In this document: in pieces, positions 62,118 to 64,000 of the stretch | How positions within the stretch are numbered: the stretch's first letter is position 1 | Layout: each line of letters begins with the position of its first letter | NCBI GenBank assembly: GCA_002086835.1 | Contig: MVIG01000011.1 | Coordinates: forward strand, 62,001 to 126,000 | From: Mycolicibacterium porcinum | GTDB lineage: Bacteria > Actinomycetota > Actinomycetes > Mycobacteriales > Mycobacteriaceae | Direction: 5' to 3' | DNA: 64,000 bases | The notes under the pieces: model-generated | The model's input: only the letters and a program-made list of their open reading frames with translations | Database searches by the model: none | What the model was told of the DNA's origin: nothing | Program-made: the position numbers and the translations under genes

Positions 62118-63587
62118 TTGATCGTGGTGGCGAGGTTCGAGTTCCCGGACGGTTCAACGGTGCAGGCATATCGCTTTGCGCTGGATCCCACACCAGCCCA
62201 GGCTCGAGCGTTGGCCTCGCATGCCGGGGCCGCACGGTTCGCCCACAATCACATGCTGACGTTGCTGAAGGCGGTGATGAACCAGCGGGCCGCAGAACGC
62301 AGTTACGGCATCGCCGAGGAGGAGCTGACACCGGCGGTCGGGTGGTCGTTGCCTGCGTTGCGCAAGGTGTGGAATCAACGCAAAGTCTCCTGTGCGCCGT
62401 GGTGGAGTGAGAATTCCAAGGAGGCTTACAACACCGGACTGGACAGCCTGGCCCGTGGATTGGAGGCCTGGTCGACATCGCGGCGCGGACGACGCGCCGG
62501 GAAACCGGTGGGGTTTGTCCGGTTCAAGACGGCCCGGGCGCGACGCTCGGTGCGGTTCACCACCGGCACGATCCGCTGCGAGGCGGACCGCCACTATGTG
62601 ACCTTGCCGCGGGTCGGAACGATCCGCACCCATGAATCGACCCGCAAACTGGCGCGCAGGGTGGAGGCGGGTACGGCGCGGATCTTGTCGGCCACCGTCA
62701 ACCAGGACAGTTCCGGGCGCTGGTACTGCTCATTTCAGACAATCGTCGCCACCAAGACCCGACCCGCGCATGCGCGACGTTCCCCGCATCCGGTGGTGGG
62801 TGTCGACGTCGGAGTCAAAGCCGATAGCTTGTTGGTCGTGGCCACCCCCGACGGCCGCGAGGTCGCCCGGGTTGCGGCACCCAAGTCACTGACCGCGGCC
62901 CAGCGTCGGTTGCGTAGGCTGCAGCGCCGCGCAGCCCGCCAACACGGACCCTACGACCCGACAAGCCGGTCGAAGAGGCAGCCGTCGAAACGGTGGCGGG
63001 CCACCCAGGCCCGGATCGGCACGACGCATGCGCACGTGGCGGCGGTGCGCCGCGATGTGTTGCACAAGGCCACCACCACCCTGGCCCAACAACACCAAGT
63101 GGTCGTCGTAGAGACCCTCAACGCGGCCGGTATGCGCGCCAAAGGTGGTGCCCGCAAGCGCGGCCTGAACCGGGCGTTAGCGGACGCCGCCCTTGCCGAG
63201 ATTCGCCGGTTGCTCGAGTACAAAAGTCGTTGGTATGGCAGCGAGTTGGTGGCTGCGGATCGGTTTTATCCGTCGTCGAAGACGTGTTCGGCGTGTGGGA
63301 GGCGAAAGCCAAACCTCACCCTGGCCGACCGAGTCTTCCACTGTGATGGATGCGGTGTGCGGATCGATCGTGATCTCAATGCCGCGATCAACCTCGCCCG
63401 ACTCGGCGAACCTGCCGATGCGGGTGAACAGGGTCCTGCCGGGAGTGGCCCGGTGGCAGGACGTGGAGCCACGCGTGAGACCGACCCCGCGAAAGCGGGC
63501 GACGCTGCAGGCTGCGAAGCGTCAACCCCGCACCACCATCAGGTGGACCAGACGGGGACCGCCTCACCGCAAGGCGAGGCTGCCTAA
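62118..63587 (+). mobile_element. tnpB: TnpB RNA-guided nuclease, IS605/IS607-type, without tnpA
   Basis: A 489-residue TnpB. The N-terminal helical/WED part has YRFALDPTPAQ and AHNHML. The RuvC nuclease triad is intact: Asp230 (GVDVGVKAD), Glu332 (VVVETLNAAGM) and Asp419 (IDRDLNAAIN). A zinc ribbon uses Cys390/393 and Cys409/412. The start is probably TTG at 62118 or a GTG soon after. The last 60 residues are low-complexity and coincide with the predicted omega-RNA. No tnpA lies beside it. From memory, M. tuberculosis carries IS1539 near pyrH, so this may be a recurrent insertion site. Confidence 0.9.
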
Positions 63588-63643
63588 TGGAGAGCACACA
63601 CATTCACTCACCAAAGGCAACGGGAGCCTTCGCGGACCGAGTG
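63453..63643 (+). ncRNA. Predicted omega-RNA (guide RNA scaffold) of TnpB
   Basis: The 3' end of tnpB and the next 56 bp form a chain of stems: GTGGC/GCCAC (63453-63472); CCCGC-GAAA-GCGGG, a GNRA-type tetraloop (63486-63499); GACGC/GCGTC (63501-63523); CCCCG/CGGGG enclosing CCACC-ATCA-GGTGG (63526-63557); GCCTC/GAGGC (63561-63580); and CACTC/GAGTG enclosing AAGGC/GCCTT (63605-63643). Overlap of omega-RNA with the tnpB 3' end is typical. The exact end and guide are not determined. Confidence 0.55.
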
Positions 63644-63671
63644 TCGCCGGCGGGCGCAGGTCAGCCCGCGG

Positions 63672-64000
<329 letters not shown>

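Overview
The window looks like a chromosome segment of a fast-growing mycobacterium (Mycolicibacterium type). It is GC-rich, genes are tightly packed with 1-4 nt stop/start overlaps, GTG/TTG starts are common, and mycobacterial markers are present (F420/deazaflavin enzymes, a DUF2631 protein, a MetAP with the PxxPxP linker, a Rip1 protease). From memory, the backbone follows the M. tuberculosis order nicT - SDR - aldC - amidotransferase - glnA4 - map - penicillin-binding lipoprotein - GNAT - ispG - rip1 - dxr - ... - cdsA - frr - pyrH. No tRNA, rRNA or CRISPR was seen.

Layout. 1-7978: a minus-strand gamma-glutamylation operon (glnA4, amidotransferase, aldehyde dehydrogenase, SDR, GntR regulator), then an ArsR regulator and a NiCoT nickel/cobalt permease that runs off the window start. 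An amino-acid/amine permease diverges from glnA4. 7979-15070: a SWIM-SNF2 helicase, then a translationally coupled pair predicted to make the osmolyte N-acetylglutaminylglutamine amide. 15097-33790: mostly backbone: an alpha/beta-fold protein, a lipoprotein, cobQ, map, a thioesterase, a DUF1707 protein, a PBP lipoprotein, a TetR/peroxiredoxin divergon, a GNAT protein, ispG-rip1-dxr, an ECF sigma factor with its own divergent promoter pair, a DUF4097/ribbon-helix-helix operon with a multi-site operator, an LLM oxidoreductase, photolyase and DUF2631.

33813-56408 is the accessory highlight, a catabolic island. It carries two cytochromes P450, a 3Fe-4S-type ferredoxin, a Baeyer-Villiger-type monooxygenase, alpha/beta hydrolase, MDR and SDR dehydrogenases, an HpcH aldolase, a NIPSNAP-like protein, an SMP-30 lactonase, two thioesterases, a GH3 glycosidase, a family III CoA-transferase, an APH-fold kinase, an aldehyde dehydrogenase, a SnoaL-like protein and two paralogous TetR regulators. 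Five promoter regions in this island share one dyad, AGCGTGACA-N14-TGTAAAGCT (35349, 45082, 48597, 52604, 54478). This defines a probable single regulon; the substrate is unknown. The enzyme set suggests hydroxylation, oxidation to a ketone, Baeyer-Villiger ester or lactone formation, hydrolysis and CoA-dependent degradation, possibly starting from a glycoside.

56418-64000: a hairpin with 20-bp tandem units in each arm, rlmN, a LysR/EamA divergon, cdsA-frr-pyrH, a lone intact tnpB with a structured 3' region that looks like an omega-RNA, and the C-terminal part of a methyltransferase running off the window end.
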